A stretch of DNA of 64,000 nucleotides from Ectopseudomonas composti (GCF_900115475.1 NZ_FOWP01000015.1:68891-132890); one strand, 5' to 3'; counted from the first letter of the stretch, positions 26,077 through 34,153 are shown. Program-made: numbers and translations. The notes: generated by a model not told the origin, from the letters alone.

Positions 26077-28320
26077 ATGGTTCAGGTGAGAGCGCATCAG
26101 CCGGTCAACGATGACGGCAGCATCAACCTCGAGGCCTGGTTGCAGCACGTTACCCGCGTCGATCCGGCGCTGGATCGTCAGGCGCTGCAAGAGGCCTGCG
26201 AATTCGCCCGTGATCTGGAGCAGCAGGCCAACACCAATCAGCATCACTGGAGCGAGGGTGCTTCGACCTTCCGCGCCGGTCTCGACATCGCCGAAATTCT
26301 CGCCGATCTCAAGCTCGACCAGGACTCGCTGGTCGCCGCGGTCATCTATCGCGGTGTGCGTGAGGGCAAGATCACCCTGGCCGCCGTGCATCAGCGCTTC
26401 GGTCCAGTGGTGGCCAAGCTGATCGAGGGCGTGCTGCGCATGGCCGCGATCAGCGCCAGTATCAATCCGCGTGAATCGGTGGTGCTCGGCTCGCAGACGC
26501 AGGTCGAGAACCTGCGCAGGATGCTGGTGGCCATGGTTGACGACGTGCGCGTGGCCTTGATCAAGCTGGCCGAGCGCACCTGCGCCATTCGTGCGGTCAA
26601 GGAAGCCGACGAGGAGAAGCGTCAGCGCGTGGCGCGCGAGGTGTTCGACATCTACGCGCCACTGGCCCATCGCCTGGGCATCGGCCACATCAAGTGGGAG
26701 CTGGAGGACCTGTCCTTCCGTTACCTGGAGCCGGAGCAGTACAAGCAGATCGCCAAGCTGCTGCACGAGCGTCGCCTGGATCGCGAGCAGTACATCAACG
26801 ATGCCATGGCCCATCTGCGCCAGGAGCTGGAGGCCACCGGCATCAAGGCTGACATCAGCGGCCGGGCGAAACACATCTATTCGATCTGGCGCAAGATGCA
26901 GCGCAAGGGCCTGCAGTTCAGCCAGATCTATGACGTGCGCGCGGTGCGCGTGCTGGTGCCGGAGGTACGCGACTGCTACACCACCCTGGGCATCGTACAC
27001 ACCCTGTGGCGGCACATTCCCAAGGAATTCGACGACTACATCGCCAACCCCAAGGAAAACGGCTATCGCTCGCTGCACACCGCCGTGCTCGGGCCGGAGG
27101 GCAAGGTGCTGGAGGTGCAGATTCGCACCCATGCCATGCACGAAGAGGCCGAATTGGGGGTTTGCGCGCACTGGCGCTACAAGGGTACCGACGTCAAATC
27201 CGGCTCCAACCACTATGAAGAGAAGATTTCCTGGCTGCGTCAGGTCATCGAGTGGCACGAGGAACTGGGCGACATCGGCGGCCTGGCCGAGCAGCTACGC
27301 GTCGATATCGAGCCGGATCGGGTCTACGTCTTCACTCCCGACGGCCATGCCATCGACCTGCCCAAGGGCGCCACGCCGCTGGACTTCGCCTACCGCGTGC
27401 ACACCGAGATCGGCCACAACTGCCGTGGCGCCAAGATCAACGGCCGTATCGTGCCGCTGACCTACAGCCTGCAGACCGGCGAGCAGGTGGAAATCATCAC
27501 CAGCAAGCAGGGTTCGCCGAGCCGCGACTGGCTCAACCCCAACCTGGGCTACGTCACCACCAGCCGTGCGCGGGCGAAGATCGTCCACTGGTTCAAGTTG
27601 CAGGATCGCGACCAGAACGTCGCCGCCGGCAAGCAGTTGCTCGAGCGCGAGCTGGCGCGCATGGCCCTGGTCGGTGCAGATTTCGACAAGCTGGCCGAGA
27701 AGGCCAACCTGAAAACCGCCGAGGACCTGTTCGCCGCCCTGGGTGCCGGCGACGTGCGCCTGGCTCATGCGGTCAACCTGGCGCAGCAACTGGTCGAGCC
27801 GGAGCGCGGTAACGAGCAACTGGAGCTGATCCCGCGCAAGGCGCAGGGTTTCAAGCCGGGCAAGCGCGGCGATATCCAGATCCAGGGCGTCGGCAACCTG
27901 CTGACGCAGATGGCCGGCTGCTGCCAGCCGCTGCCGGGCGACCCCATCGTCGGCTACATCACCCTCGGTCGTGGCGTCACCATCCATCGCCAGGATTGCC
28001 CTACGGCGCTGCAGCAGACCGCACGCGAGCCGGAGCGAATGATCCAGGTGAGCTGGGGGCCGGTGCCGGTGCAGACCTACCCGGTGGAAATCGTCATCAA
28101 GGCCTACGACCGTTCCGGTCTGCTGCGTGACGTCACCCAGGTACTGCTCAACGAGAAGCTCAACGTACTGGCGGTCAACACGCGTTCGGACAAGGAGGAC
28201 AACACCGCCTCCATGTCGATCACCGTGGAGATTCCGGGGCTCGATGCGCTGGGGCGCCTGCTGGCGCGTATCGGTCAGTTGCCCAATATCATCGAAGCGC
28301 GTCGCCATCGCGCCAATTGA
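26077..28320 (+). CDS. relA: GTP pyrophosphokinase RelA ((p)ppGpp synthetase I)
   Basis: A 747-residue ribosome-associated stringent-response synthetase. The N-terminal HD hydrolase region is inactive: the metal-binding motif is replaced by 'YRGVREG' (91-97). The synthetase domain carries 'EFDD' (317-320), the EXDD signature that separates RelA from bifunctional SpoT/Rel. TGS ('VYVFTPDGHAIDLPKGATPL'), helical, zinc-finger ('MAGCCQPLPGDPIVG') and C-terminal ACT domains follow. It is transcribed after rlmD with a 134-base leader and followed by mazG. Confidence 0.97.
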   Translation: MVQVRAHQPVNDDGSINLEAWLQHVTRVDPALDRQALQEACEFARDLEQQANTNQHHWSEGASTFRAGLDIAEILADLKLDQDSLVAAVIYRGVREGKITLAAVHQRFGPVVAKLIEGVLRMAAISASINPRESVVLGSQTQVENLRRMLVAMVDDVRVALIKLAERTCAIRAVKEADEEKRQRVAREVFDIYAPLAHRLGIGHIKWELEDLSFRYLEPEQYKQIAKLLHERRLDREQYINDAMAHLRQELEATGIKADISGRAKHIYSIWRKMQRKGLQFSQIYDVRAVRVLVPEVRDCYTTLGIVHTLWRHIPKEFDDYIANPKENGYRSLHTAVLGPEGKVLEVQIRTHAMHEEAELGVCAHWRYKGTDVKSGSNHYEEKISWLRQVIEWHEELGDIGGLAEQLRVDIEPDRVYVFTPDGHAIDLPKGATPLDFAYRVHTEIGHNCRGAKINGRIVPLTYSLQTGEQVEIITSKQGSPSRDWLNPNLGYVTTSRARAKIVHWFKLQDRDQNVAAGKQLLERELARMALVGADFDKLAEKANLKTAEDLFAALGAGDVRLAHAVNLAQQLVEPERGNEQLELIPRKAQGFKPGKRGDIQIQGVGNLLTQMAGCCQPLPGDPIVGYITLGRGVTIHRQDCPTALQQTAREPERMIQVSWGPVPVQTYPVEIVIKAYDRSGLLRDVTQVLLNEKLNVLAVNTRSDKEDNTASMSITVEIPGLDALGRLLARIGQLPNIIEARRHRAN

Positions 28321-28323
28321 ACG

Positions 28324-28390
28324 GCAAGCCTCAAGTGACAAGCTGCAAGTGAAAAGCGGTCTTGTGGCTTGAGGCTTGTTGCTTGCAGCC
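28324..28390. repeat. Imperfect palindrome of 'CAAGC/GCTTG' units between relA and mazG
   Basis: 'GCAAGCCTCAAGTGACAAGC' and the downstream 'GCTTGAGGCTTGTTGCTTGC' are built from related short units in opposite orientation. It is an extragenic hairpin-forming repeat in the 81-base gap, at the junction of two genes with linked nucleotide metabolism. Confidence 0.55.
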
Positions 28391-28401
28391 CAGGAGCTTT
28401 C

Positions 28402-29232
28402 ATGTACCGACTCGACGACCTGCTGCACCTGATGGCGCGTTTGCGCGATCCGCAACACGGCTGCCCGTGGGATCTGAAGCAAAGCTACGCGAGCATCGTG
28501 CCCTATACCCTCGAAGAGGCTTACGAGGTTGCCGATGCCATCGAGCGTGGCGACTTCGAGCATCTGCCGGGCGAGCTCGGCGACCTGCTGTTCCAGGTGG
28601 TCTATTACAGCCAACTGGCGCAGGAGGAGGGGCGTTTCGACTTCGCCCGGGTGGTCGATGGCATCACCAGCAAGCTGATTCGCCGCCACCCGCATGTGTT
28701 TCCTGATGGCGATCTATACGGTGCCCCGGATGCGGCGAAGCTGGAAGAGGCCGCGGTCAAACAGCGCTGGGAAGAGCTCAAGGCGCAAGAGCGCGCCGAG
28801 AAGGCAGCCGCTCCCGAGCAGCTTTCTTTGCTCGATGACGTACCGAGCGCGCTACCGGCGCTTTCGCGTGCGGCCAAGCTGCAAAAACGTGCCGCCCAGG
28901 TTGGCTTCGACTGGCCCGAGGCGCTGCCGGTGGTGGACAAGGTGCGCGAAGAGCTCGACGAAGTGCTCGAGGCCATGAGCGAGAACGATGCCGAGGCGGT
29001 GGCCGAGGAGATCGGCGACCTGCTGTTCGTCGTCACCAACCTGGCGCGTCACCTGAAGGTCGACCCGGAAGCGGCATTGCGTGCGGCCAACGGCAAGTTC
29101 GAACGGCGTTTCCGCTTCATCGAGCAAAGCGTGCGTGAAGCGGGACGCAACATGGACAGTTGCTCGTTGGAGGAGCTGGACGCCCTGTGGGGCGAAGCCA
29201 AGAAGCTGGAGAAACAAGCGCCTGGCTGCTGA
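28402..29232 (+). CDS. mazG: Nucleoside triphosphate pyrophosphohydrolase MazG
   Basis: A 276-residue tandem all-alpha NTP-PPase. Each half has the EExxE/ExxD metal-binding helix pair ('TLEEAYEVADAIE...ELGDLL' and 'REELDEVLEAM...EEIGDLL'). The opening 'LRDPQHGCPWDLKQSYASI' is characteristic. It hydrolyses non-canonical NTPs and may dampen ppGpp signalling, consistent with its place after relA. The ATG follows 'CAGGAG'. Confidence 0.95.
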   Translation: MYRLDDLLHLMARLRDPQHGCPWDLKQSYASIVPYTLEEAYEVADAIERGDFEHLPGELGDLLFQVVYYSQLAQEEGRFDFARVVDGITSKLIRRHPHVFPDGDLYGAPDAAKLEEAAVKQRWEELKAQERAEKAAAPEQLSLLDDVPSALPALSRAAKLQKRAAQVGFDWPEALPVVDKVREELDEVLEAMSENDAEAVAEEIGDLLFVVTNLARHLKVDPEAALRAANGKFERRFRFIEQSVREAGRNMDSCSLEELDALWGEAKKLEKQAPGC

Positions 29233-29296
29233 ACCCTATAGGCACGGCGGCGTTCCGATTTATCCGCGAAGCCTTTGCTGTCCGCCTTTCGCGACT

Positions 29297-29332
29297 GAAG
29301 CGGTTCGCCGCCCGGTCGCTCCTACAGGCTGG
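29297..29332. repeat. Degenerate single REP in the mazG - DUF2058 gap
   Basis: 'CGCGACTGAAGCGGTTCGCC' followed closely by 'GGTCGCTCCTACAGG' resembles the right arm of the 4904-4926 REP. Confidence 0.45.
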
Positions 29333-29429
29333 AGCGGCGGCCGCTTAGCCCTTATGCTGGGCACCTTCGACTGGCGGCGCCGAGCGCTCGGCACCGCTGT
29401 AACTGAATCATGTTCGGGATCTTTAAGTC

Positions 29430-29969
29430 ATGGGTCTTTCCCTGCGCGACCAGCTGCTCAAAGCCGGCCTGGTCAATGAAAAACAGGCCAAGCAGGCTGG
29501 CAAGCAACAGCAAAAGCAGAAACGCCTGGTGCAAAAGGGCCAAGCCGAGCTGGACGACAGCACGCGCCAGGCCGCGATGCAGGCGCAGGCCGAAAAAACG
29601 GCGCGTGATCAGGAACTCAATCGCCAGCAGCAGGAAAAAGCCGAGCAGAAAGCCCGCACCGCGCAGATCAAGCAACTGATTGAGCGCTCGCGTCTGCCCA
29701 AGCTCGACGGCGAGGATTACTACAATTTCGTCGACGACAAGAAGGTCAAGCGCCTGCCGGTCAACACCATGGTGCGCAACAAGCTCTCCAACGGCTGGCT
29801 GGCCATCGTCCGTCATGGTGGTGGGTACGAAATCATTCCGCGCGAGGCCGCGCTGAGGATTCAGGAGCGCGATGCTTCGCGCATCGTCCTGCTCAATACC
29901 CATGTCGAAGAGCCGGATGCCGACGACCCTTACGCGGCCTACCAGATTCCTGATGATCTGATGTGGTAA
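29430..29969 (+). CDS. DUF2058 family protein (YaiL-like nucleoprotein/polynucleotide-associated enzyme)
   Basis: 179 residues: N-terminal 'LRDQLLKAGLVNEKQAKQA', a highly charged Gln/Lys-rich coiled coil (about 20-90), then a small globular domain ('YYNFVDDKKVKRLPV', 'VRHGGGYEIIPREAA'). This is the YaiL/DUF2058 layout. Biochemical role unknown. The ATG lies after a poor ribosome site; the gene follows mazG as I remember for P. aeruginosa, but without the lpxO gene found there. Confidence 0.88.
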   Translation: MGLSLRDQLLKAGLVNEKQAKQAGKQQQKQKRLVQKGQAELDDSTRQAAMQAQAEKTARDQELNRQQQEKAEQKARTAQIKQLIERSRLPKLDGEDYYNFVDDKKVKRLPVNTMVRNKLSNGWLAIVRHGGGYEIIPREAALRIQERDASRIVLLNTHVEEPDADDPYAAYQIPDDLMW

Positions 29970-29990
29970 TGCAGCGTTTCTGCACGTTCG

Positions 29991-30060
29991 CGTAGGGTGC
30001 GCTGCGCGCACCGCAGATTAGCGCGATGGGCGGGTATACATGGCGCACCCGTAGGTGCGT
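29991..30060. repeat. GTAGGGTGCGC repeat doublet
   Basis: 'CGTAGGGTGCGCTGCGCGCA' (29991-30010) and the inverted, slightly broken 'GGCGCACCCGTAGG' (30042-30055) form a pair spaced by about 30 bases, like the REP doublets. It lies in the convergent gap before the Rho-binding antiterminator gene. Confidence 0.65.
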
Positions 30061-30065
30061 CGCGT

Positions 30066-30338
30066 TCAGCAGCGACTGCCGCTCAACAGCACCCGAGCAA
30101 AGCTGGCGCCCGCATCCTGCGGGGTGATCGCCAGCAGGCGATCCATGCGCAGGCGCTGTTCGCCGTCGGCTGTACGCACCAGCAGAAATTCTCCCTGGCT
30201 CGCTATCGTCTCGGTGGTCAGCGCCTTGCCTTGCAGGCGAGTGCCGTCGATCAGTTCGATATCCAGCTGATAGTGATGCATGCAGGCAATCTCCAGATAA
30301 TCGTAGAGATCGCAGGCCAGGGGTTGGTAGTCGTCCAT
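30066..30338 (-). CDS. rof: Rho-binding antiterminator (Rof/YaeO family)
   Basis: A 90-residue protein that closely follows E. coli Rof in its N-terminal pattern: 'MDDYQPLACDLYDYLEIACM' matches the D-x-Y-x-P-x-x-C-D-x-Y-D-x-L-E-x-A-C family signature, then 'HYQLDIELIDGTRLQGKA'. Rof binds Rho and prevents termination. I prefer the ATG at 30338, with 'GGAGG' about 9 bases upstream; a TTG one codon earlier is possible. It is an independent gene with a repeat element upstream. Confidence 0.85.
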   Translation of the reverse strand: MDDYQPLACDLYDYLEIACMHHYQLDIELIDGTRLQGKALTTETIASQGEFLLVRTADGEQRLRMDRLLAITPQDAGASFARVLLSGSRC

Positions 30339-30384
30339 CAAGGACGTCCTCCGTGTTGGTCATGCCAGCCTGGGATGAAATAGT

Positions 30385-30452
30385 CGTCATTCCCGCGCGG
30401 GCGGGAAACCAGAGCCCCGCAGCACCTGGACTCCCGCCTTCGCGGGAGTGAC
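30385..30452. repeat. Intergenic repeat with 'TTCCCGCG...GGCGGGAA' and 'CTCCCGCC...GGCGGGAG' type hairpins
   Basis: 'CGTCATTCCCGCGCGGGCGG' opens the element and 'CCCGCCTTCGCGGGAGTGAC' closes it. The outer ends (CGTCATTCCCGCG / CGCGGGAGTGACG) are themselves inverted repeats, and each half forms its own hairpin. Similar elements are dispersed in many proteobacterial genomes. Confidence 0.75.
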
Positions 30453-30526
30453 GGTGTAGAGTTTTTGAGCGTTTCTCTAGGTGAGGAGGGTTTAGGCTGC
30501 ACGTGCTTTTCCAGTTTCGATAGAAA

Positions 30527-30562
30527 CGAAAAACGCCGCAACCCGATACAGGCGTTGCGGCG
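30527..30562 (-). terminator. Terminator after the OprD-family porin gene
   Basis: On the minus strand CGCCGCAAC (30562-30554) pairs with GTTGCGGCG (30542-30534) and is followed by TTTTTCG. Confidence 0.85.
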
Positions 30563-30583
30563 CTTTGGTTTCGCGGATGCGCC

Positions 30584-31831
30584 TTACATCAGCGGAATGG
30601 TGTAGCTGACGATCAGGCGGTTTTCGTCCAGGTCACCGATGCTCGCGTTGGAGCGCACCATCGCGTTACGCCAGCGCACACCGAGGTTCTTCAGCGGGCC
30701 TTCCTGCACGATGTAGCTGATATCCAGGTCGCGTTCCCATTCCTTGCCGCTGGCTCCGCTTGCGCCGTCGAAGCCGTCGCCGGTGACGTAGCGGACGAAG
30801 GCGGTCAGGCCCGGGATGCCGTAGCTGGCGAAGTTGACGTCGTAGCGCGCCTGCCAGGATTTCTCGTCCTTACGGGTGAAGTCGAGAATCTGGATGTAGT
30901 TGACGATATAGGGATCGGTTTCGGTCAGGAAGGGGAAGGCGTTATCGCCACCGACTTTCTGGTAACCCACGCGGAAGGTGTGCGCACCGATACCGGCCCA
31001 GAGGTTGACCGAGGTCAGGTCGTTATCCAGCTTGCCGCCGAGTTTGCGGCCGTTGTCCTGGGAGTCGAAGTAGGCCAGGTTGGCGCCCAGCTTCCAGTCA
31101 CCGATCGGCTGTACATGGATCAGGTTGTACAGCTTCTGATCGTAGATATCCTCCAGCTCGCCGTACCACACGCCAACGGTGGTGTTGCCGCCGTTGAACT
31201 TGTAGTCGCCGCCAGCGAAGTTGTAGCGGTCGCTCTCGCCACCCACGTTGGTTGCCGTGATATCGACCCGGTCGGTGGAGGCGCGTTGGTTGACCTCACG
31301 CAGTTGACCGCCGTTGAGGGTCAGTCCGTCGATTTCCTGCGAGGTGATCATGCCCCCGGTGAAAACCTGTGGCAGCAGGCGTGAGTCGCCAGAAGAGACG
31401 ATGGGTAGCTTGGGCATCAGGCCGCCGACCTTGCCGACGGTTTTGGAAATGCGTGCCTTGACCGCACCGCTGAGCTCGGAATATTCGTCCGGCCCCTCAT
31501 TGCCGAAACTATTGGGTAGCAGGCCGGTGCCGGCGCGCTCGTCAGAAGAATCGAGCTTCAGACCGAGGCCCGCATAGGCGTCCAGACCAAAACCGACGGT
31601 GCCCTCGGTAAAGCCGGACTCGGCCTTGAGGATGAAGCCTTGTGCCCATTCTTCGCGCTTGGACTGCTGTGCAGCAGTCGTGTCGCGCAGGTCCCGATTC
31701 ATATAGAAGTTGCGCAGTTCCAGAGTCGCTTTGCTGTCGCCGATGAAGTCAGCCTGTGCCAGGCTCGGCAGGGTCAGGCTGGCGCCCAGCGTGGCGAGGG
31801 CCACGGCGCGGGCGAGGGGAGTCTTACTCAT
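30584..31831 (-). CDS. OprD-family outer-membrane porin
   Basis: 415 residues: signal peptide with cleavage after 'SLAQA' (about residue 27), then an 18-strand porin-type sequence ('DFIGDSKATLELRNFYMNRD', 'EWAQGFILKAESGFTEG', 'GLKLDSSDERAGTGLLP', 'NRLIVSYTIPLM'). Family members take up basic amino acids or small carboxylates; which one cannot be told here. The ribosome site and start region 'GAGGAGACAACAATAATG' contain an A-rich Crc/Hfq-type motif. The position near relA/rof matches an oprD gene in P. aeruginosa. Confidence 0.9.
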   Translation of the reverse strand: MSKTPLARAVALATLGASLTLPSLAQADFIGDSKATLELRNFYMNRDLRDTTAAQQSKREEWAQGFILKAESGFTEGTVGFGLDAYAGLGLKLDSSDERAGTGLLPNSFGNEGPDEYSELSGAVKARISKTVGKVGGLMPKLPIVSSGDSRLLPQVFTGGMITSQEIDGLTLNGGQLREVNQRASTDRVDITATNVGGESDRYNFAGGDYKFNGGNTTVGVWYGELEDIYDQKLYNLIHVQPIGDWKLGANLAYFDSQDNGRKLGGKLDNDLTSVNLWAGIGAHTFRVGYQKVGGDNAFPFLTETDPYIVNYIQILDFTRKDEKSWQARYDVNFASYGIPGLTAFVRYVTGDGFDGASGASGKEWERDLDISYIVQEGPLKNLGVRWRNAMVRSNASIGDLDENRLIVSYTIPLM

Positions 31832-31837
31832 TATTGT
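31830..31837 (-). promoter_or_regulatory. Possible Crc/Hfq motif AACAATAA at the porin start
   Basis: On the minus strand AACAATAA fits AANAANAA and lies between the ribosome site (GAGGAG) and the ATG, which it overlaps by two bases. This is the classical position for catabolite repression of porins by Hfq-Crc. Confidence 0.5.
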
Positions 31838-32091
31838 TGTCTCCTCGTTGTTATAAGCAGGTCGGCCACGAAGTGACCGGCCAGTTACGGCGCGATGAAA
31901 TAAAGCATTTCGCCTGCGAATCGACTGTAAGACTTTAGTCTGGCGGGGCTTTGCGCGGAGCGGCGGTATTGAGACGCGTGGGCCCTATCTCGTGGTTGAC
32001 AGGGCTTTTCTCGGCTTGCCCGTCCATCGGGAAAGATCCGTTCGATGGCAACGAAACAGAGAAAACTTGGTAACCGTTGGTCGATAAAGGC
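31838..32091. other. Porin / DUF5610 divergent intergenic region
   Basis: The region of 319 bases between the two genes holds the porin leader on one side and the FliA-type promoter (32092-32118) on the other. A TTGACA hexamer occurs at 31996-32001 on the plus strand without a convincing -10. I see no RNA gene or further ORF with coding character. Confidence 0.5.
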
Positions 32092-32118
32092 TAAAGCTCT
32101 CCCTCGGACGGCCGCTAA
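32092..32118 (+). promoter_or_regulatory. Probable sigma-28 (FliA) promoter
   Basis: TAAAGCTC (32092-32099), exactly 11 bases, then GCCGCTAA (32111-32118). The flagellar sigma-28 consensus is TAAAGTTT-N11-GCCGATAA, so 13 of 16 bases match with perfect spacing. It is 33 bases upstream of the ATG at 32151. Confidence 0.65.
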
Positions 32119-32150
32119 GTTCGGCAGATAACCTATTCAGGTACCCAGCC

Positions 32151-33290
32151 ATGAATCCTCTGAGCTCACTCAACTCCGCCGCTTCCCGCACTGCGCAAGC
32201 CAGCCAGTCCATGGCCGCGCGCGGCAATGCCGCCGACGCACAGGCCACTTTGGCCAATCGTCTTGCCGAGAAGTTGGGCGTACCGCCGGGCTCGTTGTCC
32301 GGGTCGCGCGATGACTACACCCCGGAAAAAGTGGCAGGGCGGATTCTGGGGTTCATCGAGCAGCGCTTGCAGAGCGAGGCTGCTGCCGGTGCGGATCCAG
32401 CCAAGCTGGACAAGCTGCTGTCCCAGGCGCGTGATGGTGTGGAGAAAGGCTTCGCCGAGGCGCGCAAGATACTCGATGGCATGGGTGTGCTGAAGGGACA
32501 GGTAGCCGGTGATATCGATGACACCTACAAGCGTATTCAGGATGGCTTCGGCGATCTCGACAAGCGCTTCGGCAGCGCCGCTCCGGGCGCGTCGGACAAG
32601 GTGGCAGTGGCGGGTTACAGCGAGCGTTTCAGTGCCCTGGCGGAAACCTTCGACCTGTCCGTTACCACCCGCGATGGCGACCGTCTGCGTATCTCCGTGG
32701 CGCAGGCTTCGGCCAGTTGGTCGCAAAGCAGCTTTGCTGCGTCCAGCGACGGTAAATCCACCAGCGTGGTAGGCAGTAGCCAGTCCGGCCGCATGCAGAT
32801 CGGTGGTTGGCAGGTGGATGTCGAGGGTGAGTTGGATGATGACGAGATCAAGGCGCTGGAGAAGTTGTTCAGCCAGGTGCAGGATCTCTCCGACACGTTC
32901 TACGCCGGTGATCTGGCCGGTGCTTTCGACCGCGCCATGGCGCTGGACATGGATGGTGAGCAATTGGCATCGATGTCGCTGCGCCTGACTCAGACCAGTG
33001 TGCGTCAGGCCACCGATGCCTATGGCGCGGTGGCCGGACAGGGCGCCAGCGCGGTCAACAGTGGTCTGCAGGAATATGCCCAGGGTCTGCTCGATGCGCT
33101 GCGCAGTGCCGGTGATCTGGCCCAGGATGCCGGCGGCATGCTCAAAGAGTTGCTCAAGGGCGGCTTCTCGCTCGATGAGCGTTTCGACCAACCGCGTCTG
33201 GAGAAGGCCGACAATCTCAACCGCAGTCTGCTCGACGGCCTGCAGTCGTTGCTCGCTGGTCAGACGGGCAAGGGCGCTGACGCGAGCTGA
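32151..33290 (+). CDS. DUF5610-type protein, probably flagellum co-regulated
   Basis: 379 residues, no signal peptide or TM. The N-terminus is Ser/Ala-rich and disordered. A helical segment (about 30-125) resembles DUF5610 ('PEKVAGRILGFIEQRLQSEA', 'GFAEARKILDGMGVLKGQVA'). A beta-rich middle ('FDLSVTTRDGDRLRISVAQA') and long C-terminal helices follow. No enzymatic motif is apparent. The FliA promoter suggests a late motility-related role; function unknown. Confidence 0.72.
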   Translation: MNPLSSLNSAASRTAQASQSMAARGNAADAQATLANRLAEKLGVPPGSLSGSRDDYTPEKVAGRILGFIEQRLQSEAAAGADPAKLDKLLSQARDGVEKGFAEARKILDGMGVLKGQVAGDIDDTYKRIQDGFGDLDKRFGSAAPGASDKVAVAGYSERFSALAETFDLSVTTRDGDRLRISVAQASASWSQSSFAASSDGKSTSVVGSSQSGRMQIGGWQVDVEGELDDDEIKALEKLFSQVQDLSDTFYAGDLAGAFDRAMALDMDGEQLASMSLRLTQTSVRQATDAYGAVAGQGASAVNSGLQEYAQGLLDALRSAGDLAQDAGGMLKELLKGGFSLDERFDQPRLEKADNLNRSLLDGLQSLLAGQTGKGADAS

Positions 33291-33338
33291 TCGACGCCGA
33301 TGCTAAACTGCGCACCTTGCTGATAGTGAGGTGCGCTA

Positions 33339-33575
33339 ATGACGCCTGAATGCCAACTTTTCGGAACCCTGGGTTGCCATCTCTGCGAGGTGGCGGAAGC
33401 GTTACTCATGCCGTTCGTCGAGAATGGCCTGCTGGTCGAGCTGATCGACATTGTTGAGCATGAGGGAATGGTCGAGCAGTACGGCTTGCGTATTCCGGTG
33501 CTACGCCGCTGCGATACAGGTAACGAGCTGAACTGGCCATTCGATGCCGAGCAAGTGGTGGCCTTTCTGAGTTGA
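33339..33575 (+). CDS. Glutaredoxin-like (DUF836) family protein
   Basis: A 78-residue thioredoxin-fold miniature: 'CQLFGTLGCHLCEVAEALLM' places a CxxC at 'CHLC' (residues 13-16) after the first strand, and 'IPVLRR' supplies the cis-Pro. It probably acts in thiol exchange, though the partner is unknown. The ATG has 'GTGAGG' upstream. Confidence 0.82.
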   Translation: MTPECQLFGTLGCHLCEVAEALLMPFVENGLLVELIDIVEHEGMVEQYGLRIPVLRRCDTGNELNWPFDAEQVVAFLS

Positions 33576-33609
33576 AAAAGGGTGGCACCAACAAATTGCA
33601 GGGAATAAA

Positions 33610-33636
33610 AAACCCGCCGATCAAGGCGGGTTTTAG
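33610..33636. terminator. Bidirectional terminator between the glutaredoxin-like gene and tRNA-Pro
   Basis: AACCCGCC GATCAA GGCGGGTT with A run on the left and T run on the right. It terminates tRNA-Pro on the minus strand and the glutaredoxin-like gene on the plus strand. Confidence 0.85.
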
Positions 33637-33639
33637 ATT

Positions 33640-33716
33640 TGGTCGGAGAGACAGGATTCGAACCTGCGACCTTCTCGTCCCGAACGAGACGCGCTACCAA
33701 GCTGCGCTACACTCCG
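33640..33716 (-). tRNA. tRNA-Pro (CGG)
   Basis: 77 nt including encoded CCA. The anticodon loop TTCGGGA in a CTCGT/ACGAG stem reads CGG. T-loop 'GGTTCGAATCC' is canonical. The acceptor stem CGGAGTG/CTCTCCG has a U-U mismatch at positions 6/67. Confidence 0.95.
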
Positions 33717-33726
33717 AATGACGCGT

Positions 33727-33754
33727 ATTCTACTGAAAAACTTTTACCGCACAA
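33727..33754 (-). promoter_or_regulatory. Promoter of tRNA-Pro
   Basis: On the minus strand TTGTGC, 16 bases, TAGAAT. The -10 and spacing are the same as at both tRNA-fMet promoters. Confidence 0.65.
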
Positions 33755-33845
33755 GGGGTTAGCCGGAAAAATCTTCGGGCTGAGCATCCAGTCGGCAGCC
33801 GGTATGAGTTCTCGGCGTCCTTCAGTAGCGTCTCGCGCACCGTGC

Positions 33846-34067
33846 TCAGAGCTCCTTGACAGTTTGCACCTGATCCTTGTTGATCGTGGCGCGTTTGCCG
33901 TCGAGTTGCTCGAATTCATAGAAGCCGGAATCTTCATCGAACTTGGGCTTGTCCACGGTCTGGATCTCACGCCCGTCATTCAGCGTGATTACCGACGGCG
34001 AGGAGCAGCCGGCCAGTACAGCGAAGCCGATCGTCATAAGCAGGGCGGGGATGATCCGTTGGTTCAT
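33846..34067 (-). CDS. YgdI/YgdR-family small lipoprotein
   Basis: 73 residues: lipobox 'LAGC' (Cys21), followed by a compact SH3-like beta domain ('VITLNDGREIQTVDKPKFDE', 'YEFEQLDGKRATINKDQVQT'). This is the YgdI/YgdR (DUF903) pattern. It is probably anchored in the outer membrane. The ATG has 'AAGGAGA' upstream. Confidence 0.88.
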   Translation of the reverse strand: MNQRIIPALLMTIGFAVLAGCSSPSVITLNDGREIQTVDKPKFDEDSGFYEFEQLDGKRATINKDQVQTVKEL

Positions 34068-34153
34068 GGTCTGTCTCCTTGAGTGCAAAAGGGGTGCTAT
34101 ACCCTCGCTATGACGTAAAACTGTCGTATGAGTTCCGTTGAGTGCAGCGCGTT

